64,000 nucleotides of DNA from an uncultured Verrucomicrobiota bacterium (GCA_937872895.1 CALMUP010000013.1:143055-207054); one strand, 5' to 3'; counted from the stretch's first letter, positions 55,601 through 63,710 are shown. Program-made: numbers and translations. Notes: a model not told the origin generated them from the letters alone.

Positions 55601-57144
55601 GCGATGGGCTGGAGGATGGAATCGAGGTGTTCGATTTCGGATCAAATCCTCTAAGCAATGATTTCGGTGGATTCGAACTCGTTCAGCAAATCAACGGTGC
55701 CAGCATTTCGGGCATGTTGGGTGATTGGAGGACGAACGCCTCCTTCATCTATGCGGCGGGGCATCGTGGTTATGTTGAGTACACGATTAACATAGCAACG
55801 GCGAATCTCTATCGGGTCAGCATCAAGGGGAATGACTTCAGCCCGGATGAGACTACGAAACATTTCGACCTCGACTTGTCGATCAACAATATTCCTGTTT
55901 CGCGGCAAACCCTATATGCCTTTGATAACGCCGAGGGATCCGTCTCCTTCTACACGCCTTGGTTAAGCCCGGGGCTGCACACATTGCGAATATTTTGTGA
56001 TAACATATCCTACGAAAAACAATTTCAGTGCCGAAGTGTTGAGGTGCACCGGGTAACCGGGCCAGATTCCAACGCCAATGGTGTGCTCGACTGGGCCGAA
56101 AGCAAGATGTCCAGGTCGAGCTATGTATACTCAGGTCAGCAAGAATCGAGCATTTCACCGGCGTGCCTGGAGGGTTCGGATGAATATGTCGGAATGTCTT
56201 CGTCTTCGCATGGTTCTATTCTGCGCGGCCCGGGGCATCAGTGGTATGTCAATGTGCCGCTCAACGCCACTGCGGCGGTTAACCATGTAACGACATTCCA
56301 GGCTGGCGGACGTGTTGTCACCAACGCGATTACGTGGAAGCCTCTTAATGTATTTGAAAACAAGAATGTCTACATTCGCAAGAACGACTCCTTGATGATA
56401 TCCGCCCATCCCGCAGGTGCCACGAATGGTGTGACCGTTATCTCGCTTGCTGGATCTGTGGCATATACCGCCAGTGCGCCAGCAAAAGTGGTCCATACAT
56501 TTGGTTCAACGGGTCGGTTTGCCATCTCGGGTGCATACAAGCCGGAGTCTGGACAACAAATCAGTCAAATAATGTTTGTTCATGTTGTCGATGCCGTTGC
56601 GCCGGATTATACCGCAGTCTGGGTGGGCACGCCCAGGATATGGAGCTGGCCCAACCTTTCCTCCAATGTCGTGGTTGACTTCGGTAACGATATGGTCCTG
56701 GCCGAGTTGGGCGATGCGACCAACGGCGCAAGGGATTTCATATGTATGCTTAACGAGCCAACAGACCATTATATCGCATTGCGTGCCGGTGAGAATGGTA
56801 CGGTGATTACCAATTATCCCTTGCGAGGTTTCCGATTTGGTATGGAGGCGGAAACATACTTGAATCACATTGCTACGTGCAGAACCGGGGATCGACTTTC
56901 CGAAACCATGGCTATTTGTTATCCGACATTATCAGGGCTCGAGATAAAGGGAAGCATCATCGTCGGAGGGAGCCTTTTTGAAGATGGGAGTATATCGCGA
57001 ACATGGTCTTCGTCTGACTTTGACTCGCTTGGTCAGTTACCCATTCGCTTTATTCAGTCGGCCTATTCGTTAACTGCGCCATGCAATACGATCTTTATAT
57101 ATCAGGGAACCAATTTTATTGGTCAGCATATTATGCTGGAATAA
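49639..57144 (+). CDS. Giant mosaic surface protein (beta-helix, LamG, calcium-type repeats, CBM-like)
   Basis: 2501 residues. Start at MFRYALLLVVFSGQSAVSQ with AAGGAGG 8 nt upstream; an in-frame ATG at 49510, also with AAGGAGG, adds 43 Arg-rich residues before the signal peptide. Order: unknown N-terminal region; parallel beta-helix (~404-667, IVFATGETYFIPSDLVINGA...); DTDGDG repeats (~700-774); two GGQTG beta modules (~786 and ~1123) around LamG-1 (~813-1014); PDWWEIFYGLNP (~1220); LamG-2 (~1241-1442); DTDGDGLSD repeats (~1449-1542); CBM4/9-like module (~1733-1886, LKNGGFEAG...); more repeats (~1887-2004); and a unique ~500-residue C-terminus. Base composition drops near 53.35 kb. Probably cell-surface; partner of the RHS protein by position only. 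Confidence 0.87.
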   Translation: MFRYALLLVVFSGQSAVSQEVISAGGKAEPWSMPQALLMDAATGSTLVAEAALIVSESVDMKASAGGQAMERGSLVQPEKTIVYDDGTIIKEILPGGYRKIATGLLRPDAEGKLVPSSLTPMLKSSGGLAFPDAPLRVDIAASANRQTVVETRRHDQAISARSAVAAIAYYDAQRPSRLILANVVDAKVEAHATGAVFYDAFDHVDADILYTIHPWGLEQDVVIYGGLPTPEAVGLQPETTFLCVLTELLDVGNNPQLVQRKGEKEPDDAGMAPLHVYKMVNDEPVRIHDFQSGVAYEHQTALSVGGLAKSSEPVTVRHRIFQAQGRWFLSEEVAVSDIQQHTPDIFKPEASMKTVESLPATRPESIADTDAEWMRAQEPLLAYQPRQREAFVIDYLDYSGTTSNNIVFATGETYFIPSDLVINGASLTIMPGAIVKFATNATIKLINGATIINKSHLLDPAIFTSAHDSQFGEAIPGYTNPPANHLYASAFELENWNAVTIEGIRIRYASTGIKAETSGHTIRHSLIEKGWQGIDIHSASTGGAVTVRNVLFSHLNRGLTAGSQNSNVTVYLYNSTMHAVSEYGVATNTKVNQFSIQCSLFASVTNELSKGSPVSGMGGSSNFVYNSPTQGLGSVTVLTNNPFQAGTYGSNYLGHSSALINGGYISSDYWLLYHFTTATNHAKESNTVVDVGFHYPSPADTDGDGLYDFVEDASGNGTYTSNSVDVADLNAYDTDGDGLNDYDEYMVHGTNPKSYDTDGDGFDDAHELSVGSDPLSATSYPVRISGPITYSGGQTGSLHIAIRSFEPVPYPTAFYMPFTTNEGSMVHDRSGRGNTGTVQGATWSSAGIKGGAYSFDGDDRILVGDLAVVEGQTNVTFGAWIKRTGGSSLNGIMGKTVAENESMYLLLNSGGAGGVAYVVPQSKSLESYAEKSPIVTNHHWMHLAGVYSGTNMRLYANGQCVATGATHALEAVRSNTVTAAIGDVASNRGWYFTGLIDEVTIYQHALSDALVKAMAQDAQAGLVNRQAASNGIPASYSTPEVPSGSNYWVVAWIDTNGNGDREYWEPYGAYTSNPVLANGPVSGAAITVLDPDADGDGAADWREVLLGTDPFNKDSYPTTIAGTVIYTGGQTGPVRVVATGTNYVPFTAVIAAPGAYTISNVPNQRTYTVSAFRDSNTNGVMEYAEAQGTYSNNPITLLTATTNISITLTEADTDGDGMPDWWEIFYGLNPTSGVHASQVAWWRFEEVSGLTASNVLNASHHGSMTNMSVTNRVGGKLGQGMWFDGVDDRIEIPASLSAAITNRITVDAWVKAETLDEASLYRGILSEKYVGDQNVQFAVHLYGSNHNVRAGFFNGGWRLATDTNSFTTSAWRRVSATFNGTNIVIYTDGFQVATGTAIYNLPIGTNGWRIGQRHDGGGPSDMWHGLIDEVRVYSSALSSNQVATLYDAFGDLDNDGIINQDEYIYRTNPNSSDTDGDGLSDQEEVFTHGTNPASTDTDGDGLSDFAELNDYLTDPKAWDSDGDGIDDGEEIENGTNPLDVLASTGLNRNWMFFNNPDYALPSWELIPGMWQRFHVADYATGTNTLFVILPKKLGLNPAGTNEVEVRLFWAHPPPSTNVTEQWLNAHYYTSTVVSSSRPFHGLPTMNQVTVDVYRLRYAQPPFTNNVDIWYAPLIKSYTNTIETDYVYLASKLTDGDLPVNGYNSNNWLVYPQYYAKAYFGRDHHFWHAPTRLKNGGFEAGAFFWVLQSTNAVVSTNEAFSGGQSLFIKGSDEHVAYQNIAVHAGEELIVSGRVKLPSMVSSAPAARRLVLKADYYDSDGIAISSLKSVWDSSVSTTNQWEFLAITSLVPRRAKSMNVSIRTVSAGPWTNELDGAFIDDIQVQISPDSDSDGIPDWWENDNNLNPWDPTDAIFASNNNGVLNVDKYRLSLDSSTEDTDGDGIPDWWELENGMNPQDPSDANMDYDHDGLSNYEEFYTKTSIWNADTDGDGLEDGIEVFDFGSNPLSNDFGGFELVQQINGASISGMLGDWRTNASFIYAAGHRGYVEYTINIATANLYRVSIKGNDFSPDETTKHFDLDLSINNIPVSRQTLYAFDNAEGSVSFYTPWLSPGLHTLRIFCDNISYEKQFQCRSVEVHRVTGPDSNANGVLDWAESKMSRSSYVYSGQQESSISPACLEGSDEYVGMSSSSHGSILRGPGHQWYVNVPLNATAAVNHVTTFQAGGRVVTNAITWKPLNVFENKNVYIRKNDSLMISAHPAGATNGVTVISLAGSVAYTASAPAKVVHTFGSTGRFAISGAYKPESGQQISQIMFVHVVDAVAPDYTAVWVGTPRIWSWPNLSSNVVVDFGNDMVLAELGDATNGARDFICMLNEPTDHYIALRAGENGTVITNYPLRGFRFGMEAETYLNHIATCRTGDRLSETMAICYPTLSGLEIKGSIIVGGSLFEDGSISRTWSSSDFDSLGQLPIRFIQSAYSLTAPCNTIFIYQGTNFIGQHIMLE

Positions 57145-57156
57145 ATAAGGTGTAAA

Positions 57157-58035
57157 ATGTCCTCAACCCAAATCAAATTCATTGTGGTGCCGGTTTTAGC
57201 CTTGGTGCTATTGGGCGTGCTGATATTCATTCCTCGTCTTCGCGATGATAGAAACATCCCCGAAAAACCAACAAACTTTGAGAGGGTGGTTGGTCAGGAA
57301 TCCCGAGTCATAGAGACTGATGTACAAACACCAGCGATCATGCCGCCAATTGCTGCACCCAAAAGTTATCAGAAGGCAATCGAGGCTGAATTTGTTCAAC
57401 AAATGCGCGGCAAGAAGGCTTCTGGCTTGGATGCGCGTTACCGGGAGATTAACCCGCCTGATCCAGAATGCTCACCCGAACAACGTACGAGAGTAAACGA
57501 TGCCATGACAGCAATGGTACTCAATCATGAAGCCCATGGTGACTTGCATCTAGTGCTGTCGGTTATTGCATTGGACGAAAACGTTGACGTCGTTGTTCGT
57601 GACTATTCGGTTCAGCATCTGGCGACCTTGTGGCCGGTGTTAACAAGGGAAGAGAAGCAGCATGTCAATGACGTGTTTGTTTCGTTGCTAAAAGAAAAGC
57701 AGAATACAATCGCCGGGACGGTTTTACTCGGGATGCACCGCACGCGGCAGCTCGACAAGGTCGATGCCATGCAGAATATAAGTGAATTGGCGTTGGCGGT
57801 AGCGGCTGATGAAAGTTACGGACCAATGTCTCGTGCCACCGCCTTGCAGGTCTGTGCGGAAATGAATATGTCCGAAGCGATCCCGCTCGCCATTTCATCT
57901 CTAGGCCCCGCAAATTCACCATTTCTGAAAAAATCTGCCGCGCATGCGCTTCGGCAGTTTCAGGCTGTCAGCGATAGCACGATAGAGAACGACAGAATTG
58001 CCCAACTCCTGGAGAATTGCCATGACTGTAACTGA
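57157..58035 (+). CDS. Membrane-anchored helical (HEAT-like) protein of the RHS locus
   Basis: 292 residues. N-terminal membrane helix (IKFIVVPVLALVLLGVLIFI) with the rest outside or in the periplasm; then a linker and repeated helices (VVVRDYSVQHLATLWPVLTREEKQHV; GPMSRATALQVCAEMNMSEAIPLAI; SPFLKKSAAHALRQF) resembling HEAT/ARM repeats. It sits 12 nt after the giant gene and overlaps the RHS start by 14 bp, so the three are one operon. No family recognised. A role as adaptor or secretion chaperone is only an inference from position. Confidence 0.75.
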   Translation: MSSTQIKFIVVPVLALVLLGVLIFIPRLRDDRNIPEKPTNFERVVGQESRVIETDVQTPAIMPPIAAPKSYQKAIEAEFVQQMRGKKASGLDARYREINPPDPECSPEQRTRVNDAMTAMVLNHEAHGDLHLVLSVIALDENVDVVVRDYSVQHLATLWPVLTREEKQHVNDVFVSLLKEKQNTIAGTVLLGMHRTRQLDKVDAMQNISELALAVAADESYGPMSRATALQVCAEMNMSEAIPLAISSLGPANSPFLKKSAAHALRQFQAVSDSTIENDRIAQLLENCHDCN

Positions 58036-61000
58036 TGCAAGTGGTGCACGTGGGATTCGTAACTGCAGGGCGATGGCAATTGTCTGCTTTGTCGCTCTTT
58101 TCTTGTGCTCGCCGGACTCGGTTCGTGCTGGTAATACGGGTACGAGTGAACCCGGGCATGAATCTGGTTCCGATGGGAAAGATTCTACAACTGGAGACGA
58201 TGACAAGGGTCGCGTCTATTGGCGAGACAAAGTGTTTCTTGAGACGATTGAGGTTGGCGGTACGCCATACCTGTTGACGTATTCAAGCTGGCGTGCCCCG
58301 GGAAACAAAACGCCGTATTTGCTATCTATTCCATTTTACGACAAGCCAAGAATGACCTCCTATAAAACGGCGGAATTATCGATCCGTGTCGCTGGTCGTA
58401 CGATAGGTGTAACCAACAAGGCCCCGTTCACCTTTTCGCATCATTATTTATTATGGGATGGTACAAACAATCAAGGCGTTGCCGTGCCGGGTATAGTACC
58501 TGTTGATATCAAGTTTACCTACACTCGAACAGATTTCTCTTTTGGCGACATCTTCTCCGGGTTTCGTAACTTGGATCTGACACGATCAACAAGCCTAAAC
58601 TCAAGTCCGCGACTAGCTTCGCCCCCCTCGGTGTGGAATCCACCCGCGGGATCACCGCCGACACCGCCAAAAGAAAGACCTATTATTCTTCCAGTAAGGC
58701 CTTCGCCGGGGATTCCCGGTCGCGGTCACTATTCGTCATCAAGTCCGCGCCTTGATCAACGATCACCGCCGCCAACGAATCCCGGCACTTCGGGCTCTTC
58801 TCATGGTACGGTCTATAGTGGGGGGGCCAGCGCGCCAATGTATTCGACGACCGTCGGAGGCCAGGGCGGTAGCGAGGCGCTAGGAACGGTGATTGTCGCC
58901 AAACCTATTCAAGTCAAAGAGTATAGATCGACAAGCGAACGTTTGGGGGTTGTTCATGCGAGCGTGCAGCATCTGGGCGGCTGGACGATTTCGGAGCATC
59001 ACTACTACGACGCGTCTAGTTTTACCCTTTTTAAGGGAACGGGAGAGCTTGAAATCCGTCCGCATGTGGGTATATCCGCATGCATTTTCACGAACAACGG
59101 TGTGGTGATGCAGTCGACAGGCACCTTGAGTGTCGTATCGGGAAGTGGTCATGAGCTGTATGTGTTTAGTACGAATGGGCAGCATGTATCAACGATCGAC
59201 ATGATGTTTGGAGTGACGAATTTCGCCTTCGGGTACGATTCGTTAGGACGCCTGGTGACGATTCGTGACCGATTTGGCAGCACGACGGTAGTTGAGCGGC
59301 ATGGCGACGGCCTTTTAAAGGCGATTGTTGGAGCCCATGGCCAACGGACCGAAATTTTACTTAACGAACAAGGATACATTCGGGAAATTATCAATCCTGA
59401 AGCTGAAACCAACCGGTTTCTCTATGCTGCCGGGGGATTGTTGACAAATGTCGTGACCCGTATGGGGCAGACATTCCGTATTGAATACGACGCCACGGGG
59501 CGGGTCGTTCGCGCTACGTTCCCGACGGGACTTCAGGAGGAATACTCGTCAACCAATACATATTCCAGCTTTCATGACCAGATGGTCCTTGGCGGCGTAC
59601 GGACAAACAGCTACGACACCTTTTATTTGGAGGGCAGCATGATTCGTCGCGTCGCGCGAGGACCTCATGCGAAATACTCCAATAGCGTGACGGCCTCCAA
59701 GGACGGCATGTTGCAGACCGTGACTCGCCCGGATGGGTTGTTGATCACAACCACCCGGGAGGGCGACAGCTTGTTCGGGTATCAAGTCCCGAGAATCAAG
59801 CAACGCTTGTTTCAGGTCCCATCAGGGCTTGCGGCAACCATCAGTGTAAGTCGTGCTATCACGTATGCAGATACGAACAATGTGACGGGTCCTTTTGGTA
59901 TGACGAACAGGATTTCGCTCAACGGGCGTACGAGCATCGTGGCATATGCAACGGCGACGCGACACGTACGTGCCGAAACACCGTTGGGGCGAAAAGTTGA
60001 TTACCATTATGATGCTATGGGAATGGTTACTAACATCCAGTTGCCCGGCATGCATCCCTATCGCATCGGTCGCGATGCGAACGGCCGGGTTTCAGAACTT
60101 GTCCAAGGTTCGGGCGTCGACGAGAGGAGGGTGACCCTGAACTACGACACCAATGGTCATTTGCGGCGCATCACGAACGCCCTCGGCCAGGACGTGCAGG
60201 TTGTGATGGACCGTATCGGGCGGGTGACCAATATCGTGACGCCCAATAACGGGCAAATCGCGATCACGTACAACAAAGGGGCAAGTATCACGGGAATCAC
60301 GCCTCCGGGTCGGCCCAAGCATGGTTTCAGCCATGATGAGATCAGCTATCCCGTCGCCTATTCCGCACCCAACGTGGGTGTGCCAACAAACATCATCTAT
60401 TCGTGGAATACACTGCGTGACCTGACCGGGATAACCTTCCCGGATGGACGCGCGATCTCCAATATCTATTCGACGGTTGGTGAACGCGTCGAGCAGCGCT
60501 GGCCCGAAAACAAGGTGACGTATGACTACCATCCAACCAGCAGGAGGCTCGTCGGGGTCACGGCAAGCAACGGCCCCTCGGTGTCGTTGGGGTGGGATGG
60601 GCCGCTGGTGACCAGCATGCTGGCGGGTGGTCCGATTACCGGTGCGGTGCAGCTCGCCTATAACCATGATTTCAGGCTTTCTTCGCTGGGATTCAATGGT
60701 GACTACGTAGCCTATGGCTATGATTTGGACGGCTTGATGACCAATGCCGGTTCGTTGTTGATCGCACGTGACATACAAAGTGGTAGCGTTACCAATCTGC
60801 AACTCGGCCAAACCACAGTTGCCTTAAACCACAATCTATTCGGAGAGCTATCCTCGCTACGGTCCCGCTACCTGTCGACGAATCTCCTGGAAATTGACTA
60901 CCATTACGACAAGCTGGGTCGCATCACCGGGCGGGTTGAGGGTGTTCAGGGTGTGACGCAGACCTGGAATTACGTGTACGATCTTGACGGTCGGCTTTAC

Positions 61001-62206
61001 GAGGTCTATACGAACGGCATGTTGCGGTCGCGCTATCAGTACGATGCCAACGGCAACCGGACCAACGCCTTGGTCGCCGGGGTGACTGTCTCTGCACGGT
61101 ATGATGATCAGGATCGCCTGCTCACCAACGGCACTACCAGATACTATTACACAGCACACGGTACGCTTACCAACACGGTCAGTGGCTCCGTATCCAATGT
61201 GTATGTGTATGACACGCGAGGCAGCCTATTGCAGGTCAGTGCCGGTACCAACATCGTCCACTATACAGTAGACCCCTGGGGTCGTCGCATTGCCCGCAAG
61301 CGGAACGGTATCACGACGCAGCGACTGGTGTATCAGGACTTTTTGAAGCCGGCGGCGACGATCCATGCGGATGGGTCCACGGATGCCCGGTTCGTGTATT
61401 CCTCCCGCGACAATGTGCCGGACTACATGGTCCGCTCGGGACTTACGTATCGAATACTGACCGATCATCTGGGCAGCGTACGGCTGGTGGTTCGAACCGA
61501 CAATGGTCAAGTGGTGCAGCGGCTGGATTACGACGAGTGGGGCCGCGTTCTGCTGGACACTAACCCGGGCTTTCAACCCTTTGGCTTCGCGGGCGGCTTG
61601 TATGACCACGATACAGGTCTCGTGCGGTTTGGCTTCCGTGATTACGATCCGACTCTGGGGCGTTGGCTCGCTAAAGATCCCATCCTGTTTGCGGGCGGGC
61701 AGGCAAATCTGTATCTGTACTGTCATGGCGATCCGGTGAACTGGATTGATCCCTGGGGGTTAGGCGAGGAAGGTGTTAATTGGTGGTCAACTATTGCTTC
61801 TGGAGTTGCAGGAGGCTTGGAGTCAGCTGCAGATTGGGTCCGAACATTTCCTTCACGCAACCCATTGACCGGATTGCCGATATCAGGTACGGGTTTCTCG
61901 ACTCCATTTCGCAACGCTATAAGTGGTCTTGCGCACGCAAATAGTGCGTTGGCTATTTTCTCAACGGGTGCGGAAATATCTCAGATATTCTCGGGGGATG
62001 GTTCATGGGTGAACAACACTTTGCAAGCTGCTACAGTAGTTGGAGTAAACATTGCGACGGCAGCAAGCTCTGCGGCACTTGTGACCGCTTCAGCACCTAC
62101 GGTCGTTGGCATAGGAGGCGCTGTCGTTGGTTCGGTGGGCATAGGAGCTGTAGGTGAAGGAGCCAAGAAAGGCATTAATAATTTAATTGATCAATTTGTG
62201 CCATAA
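58022..62206 (+). CDS. Exported RHS/YD-repeat protein with C-terminal variable (toxin-like) domain
   Basis: 1394 residues, start at 58022 after CTGGAGAATTGCC. A signal peptide (MAIVCFVALFLCSPDSVRA) gives export; an early beta region and a proline-rich linker (~192-260) follow. Many YD repeats (YDATGRVVRATFPTG; YDANGNRTNALVAG; YDELGRITGRVEGVQG-type) lead to the RHS core: DHLGSVRLVVRTDNGQVVQRLDYDEWGR, GFAGGLYDHDTGLVRFGFRDYDPTLGRWLAKDPI and DPWGL at 1243-1247. RHS cores wrap the C-terminal tip and cleave it near DPxGL. The ~147-residue tip is Gly/Ala-rich and hydrophobic (AATVVGVNIATAASSAALV, VVGIGGAVVGSVGIGAVG), suggesting a membrane-active effector rather than a nuclease. Confidence 0.88.
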   Translation: MTVTDASGARGIRNCRAMAIVCFVALFLCSPDSVRAGNTGTSEPGHESGSDGKDSTTGDDDKGRVYWRDKVFLETIEVGGTPYLLTYSSWRAPGNKTPYLLSIPFYDKPRMTSYKTAELSIRVAGRTIGVTNKAPFTFSHHYLLWDGTNNQGVAVPGIVPVDIKFTYTRTDFSFGDIFSGFRNLDLTRSTSLNSSPRLASPPSVWNPPAGSPPTPPKERPIILPVRPSPGIPGRGHYSSSSPRLDQRSPPPTNPGTSGSSHGTVYSGGASAPMYSTTVGGQGGSEALGTVIVAKPIQVKEYRSTSERLGVVHASVQHLGGWTISEHHYYDASSFTLFKGTGELEIRPHVGISACIFTNNGVVMQSTGTLSVVSGSGHELYVFSTNGQHVSTIDMMFGVTNFAFGYDSLGRLVTIRDRFGSTTVVERHGDGLLKAIVGAHGQRTEILLNEQGYIREIINPEAETNRFLYAAGGLLTNVVTRMGQTFRIEYDATGRVVRATFPTGLQEEYSSTNTYSSFHDQMVLGGVRTNSYDTFYLEGSMIRRVARGPHAKYSNSVTASKDGMLQTVTRPDGLLITTTREGDSLFGYQVPRIKQRLFQVPSGLAATISVSRAITYADTNNVTGPFGMTNRISLNGRTSIVAYATATRHVRAETPLGRKVDYHYDAMGMVTNIQLPGMHPYRIGRDANGRVSELVQGSGVDERRVTLNYDTNGHLRRITNALGQDVQVVMDRIGRVTNIVTPNNGQIAITYNKGASITGITPPGRPKHGFSHDEISYPVAYSAPNVGVPTNIIYSWNTLRDLTGITFPDGRAISNIYSTVGERVEQRWPENKVTYDYHPTSRRLVGVTASNGPSVSLGWDGPLVTSMLAGGPITGAVQLAYNHDFRLSSLGFNGDYVAYGYDLDGLMTNAGSLLIARDIQSGSVTNLQLGQTTVALNHNLFGELSSLRSRYLSTNLLEIDYHYDKLGRITGRVEGVQGVTQTWNYVYDLDGRLYEVYTNGMLRSRYQYDANGNRTNALVAGVTVSARYDDQDRLLTNGTTRYYYTAHGTLTNTVSGSVSNVYVYDTRGSLLQVSAGTNIVHYTVDPWGRRIARKRNGITTQRLVYQDFLKPAATIHADGSTDARFVYSSRDNVPDYMVRSGLTYRILTDHLGSVRLVVRTDNGQVVQRLDYDEWGRVLLDTNPGFQPFGFAGGLYDHDTGLVRFGFRDYDPTLGRWLAKDPILFAGGQANLYLYCHGDPVNWIDPWGLGEEGVNWWSTIASGVAGGLESAADWVRTFPSRNPLTGLPISGTGFSTPFRNAISGLAHANSALAIFSTGAEISQIFSGDGSWVNNTLQAATVVGVNIATAASSAALVTASAPTVVGIGGAVVGSVGIGAVGEGAKKGINNLIDQFVP

Positions 62207-62210
62207 AGTG

Positions 62211-62624
62211 ATGAAATCATCCACATCTGCAACATTTTATCGAATGCCAAAATCATTGCCGTTCGGCGTTGGGTTAATTTGCATTCTTGCTATTACTCTT
62301 CAATTATTGATGCCGGATATTACCACCGAAGTATGGCTAATAAAGTATGTAATACCTTTGTGCTTACCCTGTATTCTGGTTGCATTGACGTGGAGGGTCG
62401 TAATCGATAGGGAGTCGATATATTGTTGCTTTAAATTTGGGCCGTTGATTGTTTGGCCACATAAAATGGTTAAGCGATCTGAGATTAAATCCGTCCAGAA
62501 AACTGCCAGAGGTGGATATGCTGTTTTCTCAAAAAAGGCGGATGGAATACACGATCAAGTGTTAATCTTGCCGGGAAATATGATTGATTTGAACTCTGCG
62601 GTTGCTTCTTTAACGGATGTGTAG
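62211..62624 (+). CDS. Small membrane protein with bacterial PH-like domain, candidate immunity protein
   Basis: 137 residues from the ATG 4 nt after the RHS stop; an upstream ATG at 62187 overlaps the RHS end. Two membrane helices (FGVGLICILAITLQLLM and KYVIPLCLPCILVALTW) precede a small beta domain (VVIDRESIYCCFKFGPLIVWPHKMVKRSEIKSV), like bacterial PH (YdbT/DUF304-type) domains. It has the lowest GC in the locus. Position directly after an RHS tip matches immunity genes of polymorphic toxins, and a membrane protein would suit a membrane-acting toxin. Not proven. Confidence 0.68.
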   Translation: MKSSTSATFYRMPKSLPFGVGLICILAITLQLLMPDITTEVWLIKYVIPLCLPCILVALTWRVVIDRESIYCCFKFGPLIVWPHKMVKRSEIKSVQKTARGGYAVFSKKADGIHDQVLILPGNMIDLNSAVASLTDV

Positions 62625-63369
62625 GATCAAGACTCGATATACCTCACTCTCAACCTCAGCCCGCTGCGCGGGCCTCGGGAAACTCACTCCCGCTGGTCGT
62701 TCGTCCAATCCCCTTCGCGCATCGTCCCGATTCGATGACGAGATCGGGCCCATGCGCTGCGCCCCCAGCGGACCACGCGAAGCGCGTGGCAAGCTCGCTA
62801 CGCTCGCGCGCGCGCCCGCAGGCCCCGCGCCAGTCGGCACTCGCTGAAGACATCGAGAGCCGCCTGTCACGCCTCCTGCTACCTGCCCCGCGCCGAAACA
62901 AAAGGCACATTATGCGTTCGTTCGTCGAAGACTCCTCACACGTGCGGCAGCCTCCCCGCGTGGCGGGTCCCCTCCGTACGTCGCATAATGATGAACTTTT
63001 GTTCCGGCGGCACCCCGGCGCGCTAAAAGCGTTCCCGTTGGTCACTCAGCGTCCCCTTGGGCCGTAGCCCCCGGCCTGGGGGCTGGCCCGCTGGTCGGGC
63101 TGCGCACGGCTCGCGCAGCTCGCACGTGCTTCACCCTCCAAGGACCTCGGCTGTCGCCGAGTTCGATAGCCTGCCCCGCAGGCATCATGCCGGCATAGCC
63201 GTCATGCTGCCTGCTTCGCCTCCCTTGCGTATATTGACGGTCACCTTTGGCAAGCAACTCGTGTTGAAGGAATAATGCTGAAACATCCCCTCAAATCATG
63301 CCTTGGGCGCGTTTTTTGGCCCTGAAAACGGGCGCTAAGCAAGAGCGCGTAGTCAGCCTTTAATTTAAA
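62625..63369. other. Palindrome-rich non-coding region after the RHS locus
   Basis: No credible gene in 745 bp; all ORFs are Arg/Pro/Ser-rich shadows. It contains many hairpins: CCACGCG-AAG-CGCGTGG (62773-62789), AGCCCCC-GGCCT-GGGGGCT (63066-63084), GCCTGCCCCGCAGGC near 63169-63183, and the inverted pair at 62897-63003. GC is high again, in contrast with the RHS tip. It may be a recombination site or a REP cluster. Confidence 0.5.
62897..63003. repeat. Imperfect 20/22-bp inverted repeat with ~65-nt loop
   Basis: AACAAAAGGCACATTATGCG (62897-62916) is the near complement of 62982-63003 (CGCATAATG...CTTTTGTT). The match includes AACAAAAG and CATTATGCG arms with a 2-bp size difference in between. 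Canonical integron attC end boxes (RYYYAAC and GTTRRRY) are not present. Confidence 0.6.
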
Positions 63370-63540
63370 TTGACGGTATCGACGCTGCTTGCGGGTGGAA
63401 TCTGTCATGTGACCTGTCGGGGGAATGAACGGGGGAGCATATTCAAGGATGACCGGGACCGGGAGCGGTTGTTGGCGCGGCTGGGAGAGCGCCAGGCGTT
63501 GTTTCAAGAGGCGTGGGCGCGGCCCTTGAAAAATTCATAA
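63370..63540 (+). pseudogene. Remnant of a REP-associated tyrosine transposase (Y1_Tnp/RAYT)
   Basis: Translated from about 63370 to the stop at 63538-63540, 56 residues read GGICHVTCRGNERGSIFKDD and DRDRERLLARLGERQ, the N-terminal hallmark of the RAYT/IS200-like Y1 family (HVTxRGNExxxIFxDDxDRxxFLxxL). The protein then stops at LKNS. The HUH metal site, catalytic Tyr and rest of the ~150-250-residue enzyme are missing, and no normal start codon is present (a TTG at 63370 is the only option). It is a 5' fragment and cannot be active. RAYTs mobilise REP palindromes, which are found just downstream. Confidence 0.8.
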
Positions 63541-63710
63541 TGCATGGTGCTTTCGCCGGGTTGTTGGTTGTGTTGCGTCATGGCTAGGCGATCACGATTC
63601 ACTTTGAAGGGCTGGAACGACCACCTCACGTGTCGCGGAAATGAGCGCCGGGTTCGGGTTTTCTTGTCCGAAATTTCATCGCAGTCGCGATCGAAATCGA
63701 CCCAGCTATT

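Noticed and set aside
62897..63003. Integron attC site
   Set aside because: The arms look recombinase-like but the required end boxes RYYYAAC and GTTRRRY are missing; kept only as an inverted repeat.
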